From positions 78,493-142,492 of the forward strand of contig DATJOJ010000040.1 of assembly GCA_035507035.1 (NCBI GenBank): a stretch of 64,000 nucleotides of DNA, in the 5' to 3' direction. The notes under the pieces are model-generated. The model was given only the letters and a program-made list of their open reading frames with translations. It was not told the origin of the DNA and ran no database searches. Both the position numbers and the translations under genes were made by a program. This DNA is from DATJOJ01 sp035507035. Lineage in GTDB: Bacteria > Acidobacteriota > Terriglobia > Terriglobales > Acidobacteriaceae. Positions 15,177-24,499 of the stretch are shown piece by piece; position 1 is the first letter of the stretch, and each line of letters begins with the position of its first letter.

Positions 15177-17948
15177 TCAACGTTTCAACAGGGAAGCCAG
15201 ATATTGGTTCTCATAAACTATGGTCGTGTTCTGCACATAGTCCAAGACGCGAAGCATGTTGTCCCGCCCTTCTCGCTTCAATTCGTCGAATTGCACTGCA
15301 ATGCCCGATCCGAGGTCCAATCGATTTACATATCCTTCTACTTGAAGAGGCCCATCGTTGGTAGTGATCATCAACTTGAGTTTTGTGCCCGGGGCAAACA
15401 CAGCGCTCGTCTCGACATAGCAGCCGCCCAGGCTGATGTCGGTCAAGTTGCCAAACAGGGGCGCATCCGCTCCCTCCGAATGCAATTCCAGCGTGACTCG
15501 GCATTTCATGCGGGCGTGAATCCGGCGGTTCTTGCGCGATGGCCGCTTCTGCTTCTCCATGTACATGCGCCGGTCTGCCTGGGCCAAGAGTTGTTCAGCA
15601 TTATTCCCGTCTTCGGAATAGACCGCCAACCCAACGCTAAGCGAGAGGATGTCCTCGGCACAGACTTCGAGCCCCGCCTGCTTGGCCAGTTGCGCCAATT
15701 GGTCAGCTTTCTTCACAGCGACATCGGAAGTCAGCCCAGGAGCCACTAACACAAACTCATCCCCACCCATCCGGGCGACGTAGTCGTATTCACGGCAGCT
15801 CTCTTTAAGTGCCTGGCCGAATAAACGTAAGACTCGGTTTCCCTCCAGGTGTCCAAACCGATCGTTAATCGTCTTGAATCCATCCAGGTCACAAACCATG
15901 ACCGTGAGGGACGTCGCATCGCGCTTGCAGCGGGCCAATTCGCGGTCGAGTTGCAAAAAGAGCGAGCGGGCGTTCGGCAGCCCGGTGAGGTAGTCAGTCG
16001 TGGCTGAGCTCTCCGCCTGCTGATACTTCAAAGCATTTTCAATGGCCAGCCCCATTTTCGAACTGATCGCCAGCAGAATGCGTAAGTGGTCGGAGGTGAA
16101 GGCATCCCGTTCCGCTCGATAGAGCGCAAGCACGCCAATCACTCCGGTTACGCCCTCCAGGGGCACAGCCAACGCCGAGCGCAACGTGCTGAACTTCGTC
16201 GGATCGTTCAAATATCCCGGTTCCACCGAGGGATTGCCGTTGACGATCGGCTTTTTGTTCTGCGCCACCCAGCCAGACAGACCTTGGCCTAATGGAATTC
16301 GCAGCGAGGAAAACAGACGAAAGTTGTCTCCGTTTACATATTCCGGCACTAATTCCTCGTCGCGGCTCAGATAAATCGCGATCGCGTCATAAGGAACCAG
16401 CAAGCGCAGTTTCACGGAAAAAACCGAAAGCGTCTCGCCCAGGCTGAGCGATGCGCCCAGGTCCTGACTCAGTTCAAAAAGGGTCTGCGCTTCCTGCCGG
16501 GCGGCCGCGATCGAAGACAGGAACGTGGCCTCCCCGCCCGGCGGCTCGGTTGACGCAGCCTTCTCAAATCCTGCGGCCGGTGCTTGTCCGCGTTCAATCT
16601 TTACTCCCGTCGAAAGCACCGAGTCCCGGTCTTTGGTGGTTTGCGCCTGTACTCGTCGTTCTAATTCGCGATAGTGCTTTTGCAGCACGTCCACAACGTG
16701 CGGGTCGAAGGCCTTGCCCGATTCCGCTACTAAGCGCTGCATCGCCTCCGCTAAGGGCAAGGCGCGCCGATATTGACGATCTGACGCCAAAGCGTCAAGA
16801 TAATCGACCGCAGATAGAATCCGTGCGCCGACCGGAATGTCCTTACCTTTCAGTCCCATCGGATATCCGGATCCATCCCATTTTTCGTGGTGTGCCCGCA
16901 CAATCGGCACTACCGGGTAAGGAAAGCGAACACGCTCCAGAATCTCCGCTCCTACCAGCGGGTGAATCTTCATCTTCTCGAACTCCTCCGGCGTCAGCCG
17001 GCCTGGCTTCGAGATGATGTGTTCGGGTACCGCGAGCTTCCCGATGTCATGCAGCAACGCAGCAGCGTGCAGAGCTTCCAACTCTGCTCCGTTGATCCCC
17101 AACTCTTTTGCGACTTCGATCGCGTACACGCGCACTCGCTGCAGATGATCGTGGGTCGTATGGTCCTTGGCCTCGATGGCAAGCGCCAAGGCTTCGATGG
17201 TGCGCAAATGAAGATTGGCAATCTCGCCTACGTGCTCGCGTTCCGCATCGAGCCGCCCGAGATAAAGCCGATAAGAGCGATAAATGACGTAAATTGCGGG
17301 TGCGATCAATAGCGAAGTTTCCCAGTTGAAATTGCTGTCGAACCAACCGATGGCGCCGGCGATCCCGGCTCCTGCCAGGTAATACGGAAAAGACCAGAAA
17401 TAACACTCAACCAGAATTCTCTTCAGGCTGATCGCTTCCGTCAGCGAGATAACGGTCGCGACCGATCCGGTATTCGCCACAAAATATGCGGTGGCTGCTA
17501 CACCCAATGCCAGCACACGGCTGTCGATGTAATGAGGCGAAACCAAGTGATATGCGCCGTAAGCCAGGGCAGTCGAAATTGCGCCCGCGCACAGATTGAA
17601 CGTCACTTGCAGCGCGCTCGGACGATCCCGGTATAGGCAATGCACCAGCGTGGCGGCGCATCCCAGCAGCAGCGTCTCTGAGAAACTTAACTGCAGAATG
17701 CCCAGCAGAATGAAGAGAAAGCTAACCGACAATGTGCTGGCGATGCGAGGAAGTTTCACCCGCATCCGCGAAGTAACGCCCGCGAGCAGCAGGTAGCAAA
17801 TGAACTCCGCAATGTTCCGGCTGGTTTGGTGGATTGAGCCATACAGCAGCACGGCGCTGCCCGTCACCACCACGAGGCTCATGAACCCCTTGGCGCCCGG
17901 TTTCAGCTCTCGCCACCAGAGTGGTTGGCCAGCTAATTCGCTTCCCAT
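15177..17948 (-). CDS. Membrane HD-GYP/GAF/GGDEF/PilZ protein (cyclic-di-GMP)
   Basis: A 923-residue protein with four signalling modules behind a membrane domain. Residues 20-225 hold about six to eight helices. HD-GYP follows, with HDIGK (300-304) and HHEKWDGSGYP (353-363), both intact. A GAF domain spans about 485-640. A GGDEF domain spans about 648-800, with GGDEF at 728-732 and an upstream inhibitory-site motif REYD (719-722). A PilZ domain spans about 805-915, with R809/R813 and DISLGG (837-842). By motif it could make, sense and degrade cyclic-di-GMP. It converges on the ProC-like gene with 14 bases between. The start at ATG 17948 is the only one before the first helix. Confidence 0.93.
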   Translation of the reverse strand: MGSELAGQPLWWRELKPGAKGFMSLVVVTGSAVLLYGSIHQTSRNIAEFICYLLLAGVTSRMRVKLPRIASTLSVSFLFILLGILQLSFSETLLLGCAATLVHCLYRDRPSALQVTFNLCAGAISTALAYGAYHLVSPHYIDSRVLALGVAATAYFVANTGSVATVISLTEAISLKRILVECYFWSFPYYLAGAGIAGAIGWFDSNFNWETSLLIAPAIYVIYRSYRLYLGRLDAEREHVGEIANLHLRTIEALALAIEAKDHTTHDHLQRVRVYAIEVAKELGINGAELEALHAAALLHDIGKLAVPEHIISKPGRLTPEEFEKMKIHPLVGAEILERVRFPYPVVPIVRAHHEKWDGSGYPMGLKGKDIPVGARILSAVDYLDALASDRQYRRALPLAEAMQRLVAESGKAFDPHVVDVLQKHYRELERRVQAQTTKDRDSVLSTGVKIERGQAPAAGFEKAASTEPPGGEATFLSSIAAARQEAQTLFELSQDLGASLSLGETLSVFSVKLRLLVPYDAIAIYLSRDEELVPEYVNGDNFRLFSSLRIPLGQGLSGWVAQNKKPIVNGNPSVEPGYLNDPTKFSTLRSALAVPLEGVTGVIGVLALYRAERDAFTSDHLRILLAISSKMGLAIENALKYQQAESSATTDYLTGLPNARSLFLQLDRELARCKRDATSLTVMVCDLDGFKTINDRFGHLEGNRVLRLFGQALKESCREYDYVARMGGDEFVLVAPGLTSDVAVKKADQLAQLAKQAGLEVCAEDILSLSVGLAVYSEDGNNAEQLLAQADRRMYMEKQKRPSRKNRRIHARMKCRVTLELHSEGADAPLFGNLTDISLGGCYVETSAVFAPGTKLKLMITTNDGPLQVEGYVNRLDLGSGIAVQFDELKREGRDNMLRVLDYVQNTTIVYENQYLASLLKR

Positions 17949-18268
17949 CTCACACTTTGTCCTTCCCTACTGGACGGGGAACAAATCAGGGATAGCATGC
18001 AATTCATAGAAGCTACAACTACTTACGGAATCCTCCACAAACCTTGGTAACTCAAGGTCACCATCTCATTTTGGGGGGTAGGGAAGAATCGGAATTACTC
18101 AGCACACTTTCGTAATAAGGATTTGCAGGAAACCTGTCGAGCCTGACAATCGCTGCGGTTTACCATTGACCAGTGAGCGCGAATTGACGGGGGTCGGGCA
18201 CCCGGGTCCGGAATCAGCAGAATTTTCTAAAGTTTAAGCCGCTTCGCTGACCGGCAGGGTAGAGGGGC
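17949..18268. other. Intergenic divergent region between the c-di-GMP protein and the pilin
   Basis: No gene is seen in these 320 bases. They separate two divergent units, so both promoters should lie here, but no pair of -35 and -10 boxes is convincing. Points seen are the run TTTTGGGGGGTAGGG near 18068, TTGACC at 18166 without a matching -10, and a GC-rich stretch around 18190-18212 with short inverted repeats (GGGT...ACCC). A GAGGGG ribosome site precedes the pilin start. Confidence 0.5.
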
Positions 18269-18793
18269 ATGATGCAGAAACAAAGTGGATTTTCTCTGAT
18301 CGAGTTGCTAATCGTGGTGGCGATCATCTTGATTATTGCCGCCATCGCAATTCCCAATCTGCTGCGCGCCCGCATCGCGGCCAATGAATCCTCCGCTGTC
18401 AGTTCGATCCGTACCCTCAACAGCGCCCAGACAACTTACCAATCCACGTATCCGCTCATCGGGTTTGCCTCTACTCTAACTGCTCTTGGTCCGAGTGCTT
18501 CCACCGGCTGTACAACGCCGGCTTCCACCAACGCTTGCCTGGTCGATTGGGTCGTGGCGCAGGCAACAGTCGCGGGTTCGGCGAAAAGCGGTTATTACTT
18601 CGTGGACACCGCAGGAAGCTCGGTCGGTGGAATCTTGGCCGGTTATACGCTGGATGGCTTGCCGGCTGCGGTGAACCAAACCGGCGTGCGCGGTTTCTGT
18701 TCCAACGCCGACGCGGTCATTCGCTTCACTGCGGTTGGTTCCGCGCCCTCCGGAGGATTTTCCGCTTGCTCGGCGTATACGGCTTTGCAATAA
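18269..18793 (+). CDS. Type IV pilin-like protein
   Basis: A 174-residue prepilin. The leader MMQKQSG ends in glycine before FSLIELLIVV, a class III signal processed by PilD, with glutamate at position +5 of the mature protein as needed for pilus assembly. The hydrophobic helix IILIIAAIAIPNLLRARIAANESSAVSS continues into the N-terminal stalk. The globular part has cysteine pairs (CTTPASTNAC, and two near the C-terminus) that could form disulfide loops. It is a single gene without pilus assembly neighbours, so it may be a minor or secretion pseudopilin. Either of the first two ATG codons may be used. Confidence 0.9.
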   Translation: MMQKQSGFSLIELLIVVAIILIIAAIAIPNLLRARIAANESSAVSSIRTLNSAQTTYQSTYPLIGFASTLTALGPSASTGCTTPASTNACLVDWVVAQATVAGSAKSGYYFVDTAGSSVGGILAGYTLDGLPAAVNQTGVRGFCSNADAVIRFTAVGSAPSGGFSACSAYTALQ

Positions 18794-18840
18794 ACCTTTC
18801 GTGACTCCCAAAAACTGACTCTACGGTAAAATCGCTGAGA

Positions 18841-18916
<76 letters not shown>

Positions 18917-19042
18917 GATTACCTTCGCGTCTGAGCCAACAACTAGCAGTTAATTAGGGATTGGAGTTTTTGCGGATTTGTCGCCGAAAAGCCGCCAACT
19001 AGCCCAAATTCCAGATTTCATTGATACTAGGGAGTTATTCTT

Positions 19043-21580
19043 TTGAGACTATCTATGACCTCGTTTGCCTCCGAAATCCCTACTCTCTCCCAGCAGCAAG
19101 TTTTTGCCTACGATCCGCTGCTCGACGACATTGGATTCATGACCTGCATGACCCTGGTGCTGCTCGGAAATTATTCGCAGACCGGGCATCTCGGCGGACC
19201 GCTCGCCTACACACCCTACAACGTGACGGTGCATCTCGTTGGTCCTGAAAACGGTGGATTGCGTTACGACTACCGCCGGCCCAAGCACCCTTACTGCGAC
19301 AAGTTCATGCTGGCGGCGGGCCATTCGATTCCAACCTGCTATGCGCTGTGGATGATCATGGGCCAGGCGCTCTATCGCAAGTATCAGCAGACTGGCGACA
19401 AACGTTATTACGTCGACCCGCAGGTTGCGATGCTGCCGATCGACGCCTTGGGATTCCGCCGGGGCGCCGGTGCGCTCAAGACGCTGCTGCACGATGCGGG
19501 TTTGGAGGATCATCCGCTTTTTGCGCAAGCCAAGGGCCGCGGCATTCGTGCCCTCTCTGGGCATGCCGAGAGCGTCGACCTCACCAACGACGTGAACGGC
19601 GGACCCTCCGGCATTGGCATTGCGACGGCCGCTGGCAAAGCGGCGTTCTGGGATATCGTGGGCGCGCCAGCCTCCCCGAAAGTGATCGCGCTGGAGGGCG
19701 AATTTGCCCTCACCGAAGGCCACGCGCAGGAATTCAAAACGCAAGCGCTCGCGCTGCAGGTGGGTAAGCGTTTGCGTGTAATGATCTCCGACAACAACGC
19801 CGGCATTGACGATTGCCTGATTGGCGGCAAGATCGGCGGCGTGATCGCCGAGTGCTTCGAAGGCTACGACCTCGTGAGCCAATGGACCTCTTACGGCTGG
19901 AACGTCTTCACCCTTCAGAACGGCGACGATTATGGCCAGGTCGCCGCTGTGCTGAAGGCGATGGATGCAGTGGACCCGCGCGACCGCCGTCCCGTGGCTG
20001 CCATCGGTAAAACCGTCAAGGGTTACTGGCCCACAGCCGCCGACGGAAAAATCGCCGGCTACGGAGATCAATTGGTAAGTTACGCCAGCCATCCTTACGC
20101 GCTGAAGATGAACTCGGAGTATTTCATCGCGCTGGCGCAGTCGTTCGAGAAAAAGTACGGCGTGGAGTTCGAAGGCATTCGCAAGGGCCCCGTGACTAAC
20201 ACTCGCGAGCGATTGGTCCAGTTCAAGACAAACATGGACGTGGTGATGTCGCTGCTCGACCGCAACGGATTAGGTGACCGCCTCGCAGATCGCCTGGTGG
20301 AAATCGGCGACACCGTGCGTGACGACGTAAAACTGCGCATCTCCGCCACGAGCGATCCCTTCCTCGACGAGCGCCTGCGCGTCGCGAAGCTCCCCGAAGA
20401 GCCCCAGAAGTTGTCGATTCGCAATGCGATTTCTGGCAAGGAAAAGGAAGTCAGCATTGCATTGTTCAGGAAATCGGGCGAAGTGGCCGGTGCCCGGCGC
20501 GCCGTTTCCGAAATCATCAAGTGGATGAACTACGTGACGGAAGGGCGATTCTTTACTGTGGCCGCCGACCTCTCAGAATCGATCAACGTCGAGCACGGCA
20601 GTCTGTGGGGACACTACAGTCCTAAGGACAATCCCCTGGGCACGCGCTTGAAGGCGCCCATTCAAGAAGCGGGCAATGTCTCGACCGCCATCGGGCTGGT
20701 GAGTCAAAGTGCTTCCGTCGATCCCGAAAAATTCGCAGGAGTCTGGGCCTTGAGCGGCACCTACGGAGCCTTCACGCCGTTGATGTACACGCCAGCCCGT
20801 GTCTGGAGTCAACAAAATCAGGACAGTAAGTTCCGCATGGGCGTGCTGCATATCCTCGCGGCTCACTCCGGTCCTGAAACCGCAGCCGACGCGCGCACAC
20901 ACTTCGGCATCTTTGCGCCGCAAGTGTGGAAGCTGTTTCCGCGCGGTCAGGCGATCAATCTCAGCTTCTGGGACTACAACGATGTCGCGCCCGGGTATTT
21001 CGCAGCGGCGGAAATCGCGGCCCGCGACCCGCATGTAGGGATCATCACGATCGAAGTGGCGCGTCCCGACTTCCCAGTCGCCGACCGCAGTCAATTTGCC
21101 GACTCCGATCTGCGGGCTGCGGCAAAAGGCTTATACGTGATCCGCGATTTCGCACCGGGCAGGCCGCGCCACGGCTATGTGATCGTGCAAGGCTCGAGTT
21201 CCACCGTGAATCTCGTAAAAACGCTGCCGAAACTCGAAGCGGCCGGCGTGAATGTGAAAGTAATCTCGGCAATCAGCGAGGATCTGTTCGATCGCCAGCC
21301 GCAAGCCTATCGCGATTCCGTGTTGCCACCCGAAGCTCGCTACGACTTGATGGTGGTATCCACCGGTACGCGACGCGTGTGGCCGCTGCGCAACCTCGGT
21401 CCTTTAACAGACGAGTATTCGATGACCTCGGACTTCGGCAACCACTGGCTAAGCGGTGGGCTGGAAGCGGACGTGATCGCGGAAGCGCATCTCGATCCCG
21501 ATTCGATTTTCGCAGGCGTGGAACGATTCGCAAACGACCGCGAGCGCCGCATCGGCGATCAACGGAAGATGATCGGTTAG
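19043..21580 (+). CDS. Transketolase-like thiamine-diphosphate enzyme, atypical
   Basis: An 845-residue protein with the three-domain transketolase/AceE layout. QTGHLGG (47-52) and LSGH (171-174) match substrate and cofactor histidine segments. In place of the usual GDG of the thiamine-diphosphate motif it reads LEGEFALTEG (217-226), followed at the right spacing by DNN (250-252). PIQEAGNVSTAIG carries the glutamate expected to activate the cofactor. It is 150-200 residues longer than TktA. The TTG start at 19043 follows AGGGAG by eight bases; ATG 19055 is the alternative. Its substrate is unknown; a sugar-phosphate or ketoacid reaction is possible. Confidence 0.85.
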   Translation: MRLSMTSFASEIPTLSQQQVFAYDPLLDDIGFMTCMTLVLLGNYSQTGHLGGPLAYTPYNVTVHLVGPENGGLRYDYRRPKHPYCDKFMLAAGHSIPTCYALWMIMGQALYRKYQQTGDKRYYVDPQVAMLPIDALGFRRGAGALKTLLHDAGLEDHPLFAQAKGRGIRALSGHAESVDLTNDVNGGPSGIGIATAAGKAAFWDIVGAPASPKVIALEGEFALTEGHAQEFKTQALALQVGKRLRVMISDNNAGIDDCLIGGKIGGVIAECFEGYDLVSQWTSYGWNVFTLQNGDDYGQVAAVLKAMDAVDPRDRRPVAAIGKTVKGYWPTAADGKIAGYGDQLVSYASHPYALKMNSEYFIALAQSFEKKYGVEFEGIRKGPVTNTRERLVQFKTNMDVVMSLLDRNGLGDRLADRLVEIGDTVRDDVKLRISATSDPFLDERLRVAKLPEEPQKLSIRNAISGKEKEVSIALFRKSGEVAGARRAVSEIIKWMNYVTEGRFFTVAADLSESINVEHGSLWGHYSPKDNPLGTRLKAPIQEAGNVSTAIGLVSQSASVDPEKFAGVWALSGTYGAFTPLMYTPARVWSQQNQDSKFRMGVLHILAAHSGPETAADARTHFGIFAPQVWKLFPRGQAINLSFWDYNDVAPGYFAAAEIAARDPHVGIITIEVARPDFPVADRSQFADSDLRAAAKGLYVIRDFAPGRPRHGYVIVQGSSSTVNLVKTLPKLEAAGVNVKVISAISEDLFDRQPQAYRDSVLPPEARYDLMVVSTGTRRVWPLRNLGPLTDEYSMTSDFGNHWLSGGLEADVIAEAHLDPDSIFAGVERFANDRERRIGDQRKMIG

Positions 21581-21636
21581 TCGCGTGGATCGGTCTCTGT
21601 GAGATAATTTTTTTTCAGCCTATTTCGGGGAATCGA

Positions 21637-21912
21637 ATGCCAGAACATAAAGTCTTTTGCGTTAAGCTGCACCAGGAACTGCCCGGCCTCGACGAGCCGC
21701 CCTTTGATAGCGAGCTGGGGCAAAGGGTTTATGAGAACGTCTCCCAGCAAGCCTGGAATATGTGGATGGAGTTCTGCAAAATGCTGCTCAACGAGTACCG
21801 GCTGAATCCCGCACGCCGCGAGGATCAACAAGCCATCATGCAGCACATGGAACAGTTTTTCTTTGGCGAGGGTGTGGCTCATCCGCCGGAGTACGTTCCG
21901 CCGACGAAGTAG
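21637..21912 (+). CDS. yggX: Fe(2+)-trafficking/oxidative damage protection protein YggX
   Basis: A 91-residue protein matching the YggX family. It begins MPEHKVFCVKL with the conserved cysteine C8, followed by DSELGQRVYENVSQQAWNMW and KMLLNEYRLNPA, and ends with EQFFFGEG. The family protects Fe-S enzymes from oxidation and may handle labile iron. ATG 21637 gives the usual family length; the same frame stays open far upstream inside the transketolase gene, but without family similarity. It lies 56 bases after the transketolase and could be co-transcribed with it. Confidence 0.9.
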   Translation: MPEHKVFCVKLHQELPGLDEPPFDSELGQRVYENVSQQAWNMWMEFCKMLLNEYRLNPARREDQQAIMQHMEQFFFGEGVAHPPEYVPPTK

Positions 21913-21940
21913 TTTGCACGAAAACTCTCTGAGATTTTTG

Positions 21941-22297
21941 CTAGCTCTCGCTGGACGCGGAAGCAGCCTTGGCCTTTGGGTCGGCGTGCAGGTGCTTGAT
22001 GAACGCCTCTAGCCGCTTCCAGTCTTCCACGGTCGTGCCGTTGGTAAACTGAACCCCGATCCCGCTTGCATCTCTCCGCCGCACCACGCCCCAGACATCA
22101 GCGCGAACTTGGAAGGACTGAAGGATGATCCGAATTCTCGAGCCTTCGGCAAATGGACGCGGCGTCTCCAGGTAGCAGCCACTCAAGCTGATGTTGCGCA
22201 GTTGAACCAGGACAGCGGGGCCATGCGCGGTTTCCCGCACGATAACCGTATCCGCGAGGGGATATCGTGGATGCACGACCTCTGAGTTCGCGCTCAT
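21941..22297 (-). CDS. PilZ domain protein
   Basis: A 118-residue single-domain PilZ protein. The strand block NISLSGCYLETPRPFAEGSRIRI and the later SGIGVQF are typical. The N-terminal arginine motif, which should read RxxxR, is here RYPLA (R11, A15), so one ligand-binding arginine is absent. Cyclic-di-GMP binding may therefore be weak or lost. It converges on yggX, with 28 bases between, and stands alone. A regulatory role in surface or motility functions is likely from the family. Confidence 0.85.
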   Translation of the reverse strand: MSANSEVVHPRYPLADTVIVRETAHGPAVLVQLRNISLSGCYLETPRPFAEGSRIRIILQSFQVRADVWGVVRRRDASGIGVQFTNGTTVEDWKRLEAFIKHLHADPKAKAASASSES

Positions 22298-22471
22298 GAC
22301 CCGGCCTGACTCCGACGCTACTCAGTCCAAGCTGCAGCGGCAAATTACTTTCGTCATGGCAGCGAAGTTTATGGGCTAGCGCGAACTCTCGATGTACCAG
22401 TCTGTTAACCATTAACTGCGTTTTCACAGAGTATTAACCGCGCTGTAACACGCATGCACTACAAATAGGGC

Positions 22472-23266
22472 ATGGATCCGCCCGTCTACGACACGCTGAT
22501 CCTCTCTGACGTCCACCTGGGCTCGGAGTGCAGCCGTGCCCGTGATGCCACCCGGGTGCTGAAGCAGAATTGCTTCCGCCGGCTGATTCTCCTGGGTGAC
22601 ATCTTTGCCGACCTCAATTTCGGCCGTCTGACCAAAGAGCACTGGAAATTCCTCGGCTTCATCCGCAAGCTTTCCAATCCCAAGCGAAAAGTCGAAGTGG
22701 TCTGGGTGGAAGGCAACCACGACGCGGGCCTGACTGACATCATGTCGCATTTGGTTGGCGTGAAGGTATACGACGAATATGCATGGGAATACCAAGGACT
22801 TCGTCACCTGGCCATTCATGGTCATCAGTTCGACCGCGTGGTCGCCAACAATATGCGGCTGAACTATATGGGCACACTGCTGTACCTGCAGTTGCAGAAG
22901 TTAGACCTCAAGGGCAAACCAATCGCGCGCTTCATCGATCGCCTGAATACCCGCTGGCTGCGGATGTCTTCCAAAGTGGCCTCTGGCGCGCTCTTTCATG
23001 CACGTCTTCGCCGTGTCGACCGTATCTTTTGCGGCCATACCCACGAGGCGATGCAGGAACAACACGACGGAATTCAGTACTACAACTCCGGGGGATGGGT
23101 GGATGCCACTCCAACATACATCACGATCGGTACGGACGGAGTGCAGATCCACGCATATCATCCGCCCGACAAGCCTGACCCGGATCAAGAGGAAAACGAA
23201 ATAGATTCGAATTTCGCTGAACTCGAGACTCATTCTGAGGGGATCTATGAGAATGTCGGCAGTTGA
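22472..23266 (+). CDS. Metallophosphoesterase, LpxH-like
   Basis: A 264-residue calcineurin-like phosphoesterase. All metal motifs are in order: SDVHLGSE, GDIF, EGNHD, IHGHQFD and GHTHEAM. The sequence GNHDAG and the overall spacing resemble LpxH-type UDP-2,3-diacylglucosamine hydrolases, which make lipid X for lipid A. The C-terminal 30 residues are acidic and probably disordered. It is followed after 30 bases by a GT28 glycosyltransferase, so a lipid or envelope role fits. Sequence alone cannot separate LpxH from other pyrophosphatases in this group. Confidence 0.8.
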   Translation: MDPPVYDTLILSDVHLGSECSRARDATRVLKQNCFRRLILLGDIFADLNFGRLTKEHWKFLGFIRKLSNPKRKVEVVWVEGNHDAGLTDIMSHLVGVKVYDEYAWEYQGLRHLAIHGHQFDRVVANNMRLNYMGTLLYLQLQKLDLKGKPIARFIDRLNTRWLRMSSKVASGALFHARLRRVDRIFCGHTHEAMQEQHDGIQYYNSGGWVDATPTYITIGTDGVQIHAYHPPDKPDPDQEENEIDSNFAELETHSEGIYENVGS

Positions 23267-23296
23267 CACGGCCTCGGTCATGGGCCCAGGTGACCT

Positions 23297-24499
23297 TTGC
23301 GCAAGCTGACCATCGTTTTCCATGATGCGGGCGGCGGGCATCGCAGCACCGCCGAAGCTCTCAAAGGCGTTCTGGCCTCCCAGGAGAATCCGTGGGAAGT
23401 GACTCTTCTCAATTTTCAAGAACTACTGGCGCCACTTGATGTCTTGCGCCGAACTACCGGGCTGCGCATCGAAGATGCCTACAATTTGATTCTGCGTAAG
23501 GGATGGACTCGTTTCAGTCCTCAGCTTCTACTTGTTTTGCAGTCCACGGTTCGTCTCTATCATCCCCAGATCGTCAAATTGCTGCGCGCGCACTGGGCGC
23601 AGCATCGGCCCGATCTGGTGCTTTCTGTGATTCCGCATTTCAACCGCGAATTGTCGGAAAGCCTCAAGGAAAGCGGTCAGCAGATACCGTTCGTTACGCT
23701 TTTAACCGATCTGGCAGATTACCCGCCGCGTTTCTGGATTGAGCGCGAATCGCAGTACCTGATCGCCGGAACGCAACGCGCCAAGGCACAAGCCCGAGCA
23801 TTCGGCCACGCGCCCGACTATATCTTTGAGACCTCTGGAATGGTCTTGAAGCCAAAGTTCTATCAAAAGACAAATGTCGATCGCGTCGCCGAACGGAAAC
23901 GTCTCGGCCTTGATCCCAATTGTCCGACCGGCGTTGTCTTATTCGGCGGCCACGGTTCGCGCGTCATGTTGGATATCGCCAAGCGCCTTGATCGAAGCGG
24001 CGCAGATGTTCAGTTAATCATGATTTGCGGCCATAACCAGAAGTTGGCAAATGAACTCAAGAAGCTAAGAACCAGGCGCCCGATGTTCGTGGAAGGATTT
24101 ACGTCGAACGTCGAATCCTACATGAGCCTCGCGGACTTCTTCATCGGCAAGCCCGGCCCAGGATCGATCAGCGAAGCCCTCCAATTCCATCTTCCAGTCA
24201 TCGTCGAATGTAATTCGAAGACGCTGCCGCAGGAGCGCTACAACGCGCAGTGGGTGACCGAGAATGGCTACGGCATCGTCCTCAATAGCTTTCGAGAAGT
24301 TGCCTCTGGAGTGCAACGCCTGCTTGATCAAGCGAACTCCAGCGAGATCAGTTGCAACGTCTGCAAGTATTCAAATACCGCCCTGTTCGAAGTTCCGAAG
24401 ATTCTCGAAACCTGCTGGAAGCGTGAATCGGAAGGAATAACTTTAGATGCGGTAGTGTCGAATTCTAGTGAGACTCCGGCCTCTTGTATTTCCCGCTGA
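23297..24499 (+). CDS. GT28-family glycosyltransferase, MGDG-synthase/MurG-like
   Basis: A 400-residue GT-B glycosyltransferase. The N-terminal block IVFHDAGGGHRSTAEALKG is the MGDG-synthase family loop, and the C-terminal KPGPGSISEALQFHLPVIVE is the nucleotide-sugar site of the MurG/GT28 group. Such enzymes add galactose or glucose to diacylglycerol. The start is TTG 23297; no other start keeps the complete loop. The last 35 bases overlap the convergent GT2 gene. Together with the LpxH-like gene it suggests a small glycolipid cassette. The acceptor is unknown. Confidence 0.85.
   Translation: MRKLTIVFHDAGGGHRSTAEALKGVLASQENPWEVTLLNFQELLAPLDVLRRTTGLRIEDAYNLILRKGWTRFSPQLLLVLQSTVRLYHPQIVKLLRAHWAQHRPDLVLSVIPHFNRELSESLKESGQQIPFVTLLTDLADYPPRFWIERESQYLIAGTQRAKAQARAFGHAPDYIFETSGMVLKPKFYQKTNVDRVAERKRLGLDPNCPTGVVLFGGHGSRVMLDIAKRLDRSGADVQLIMICGHNQKLANELKKLRTRRPMFVEGFTSNVESYMSLADFFIGKPGPGSISEALQFHLPVIVECNSKTLPQERYNAQWVTENGYGIVLNSFREVASGVQRLLDQANSSEISCNVCKYSNTALFEVPKILETCWKRESEGITLDAVVSNSSETPASCISR

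Noticed and set aside
19049..20092. Open minus-strand frame of 347 residues opposite the transketolase
   Set aside because: It has no recognisable motif and runs opposite the conserved cofactor region of the plus-strand gene.
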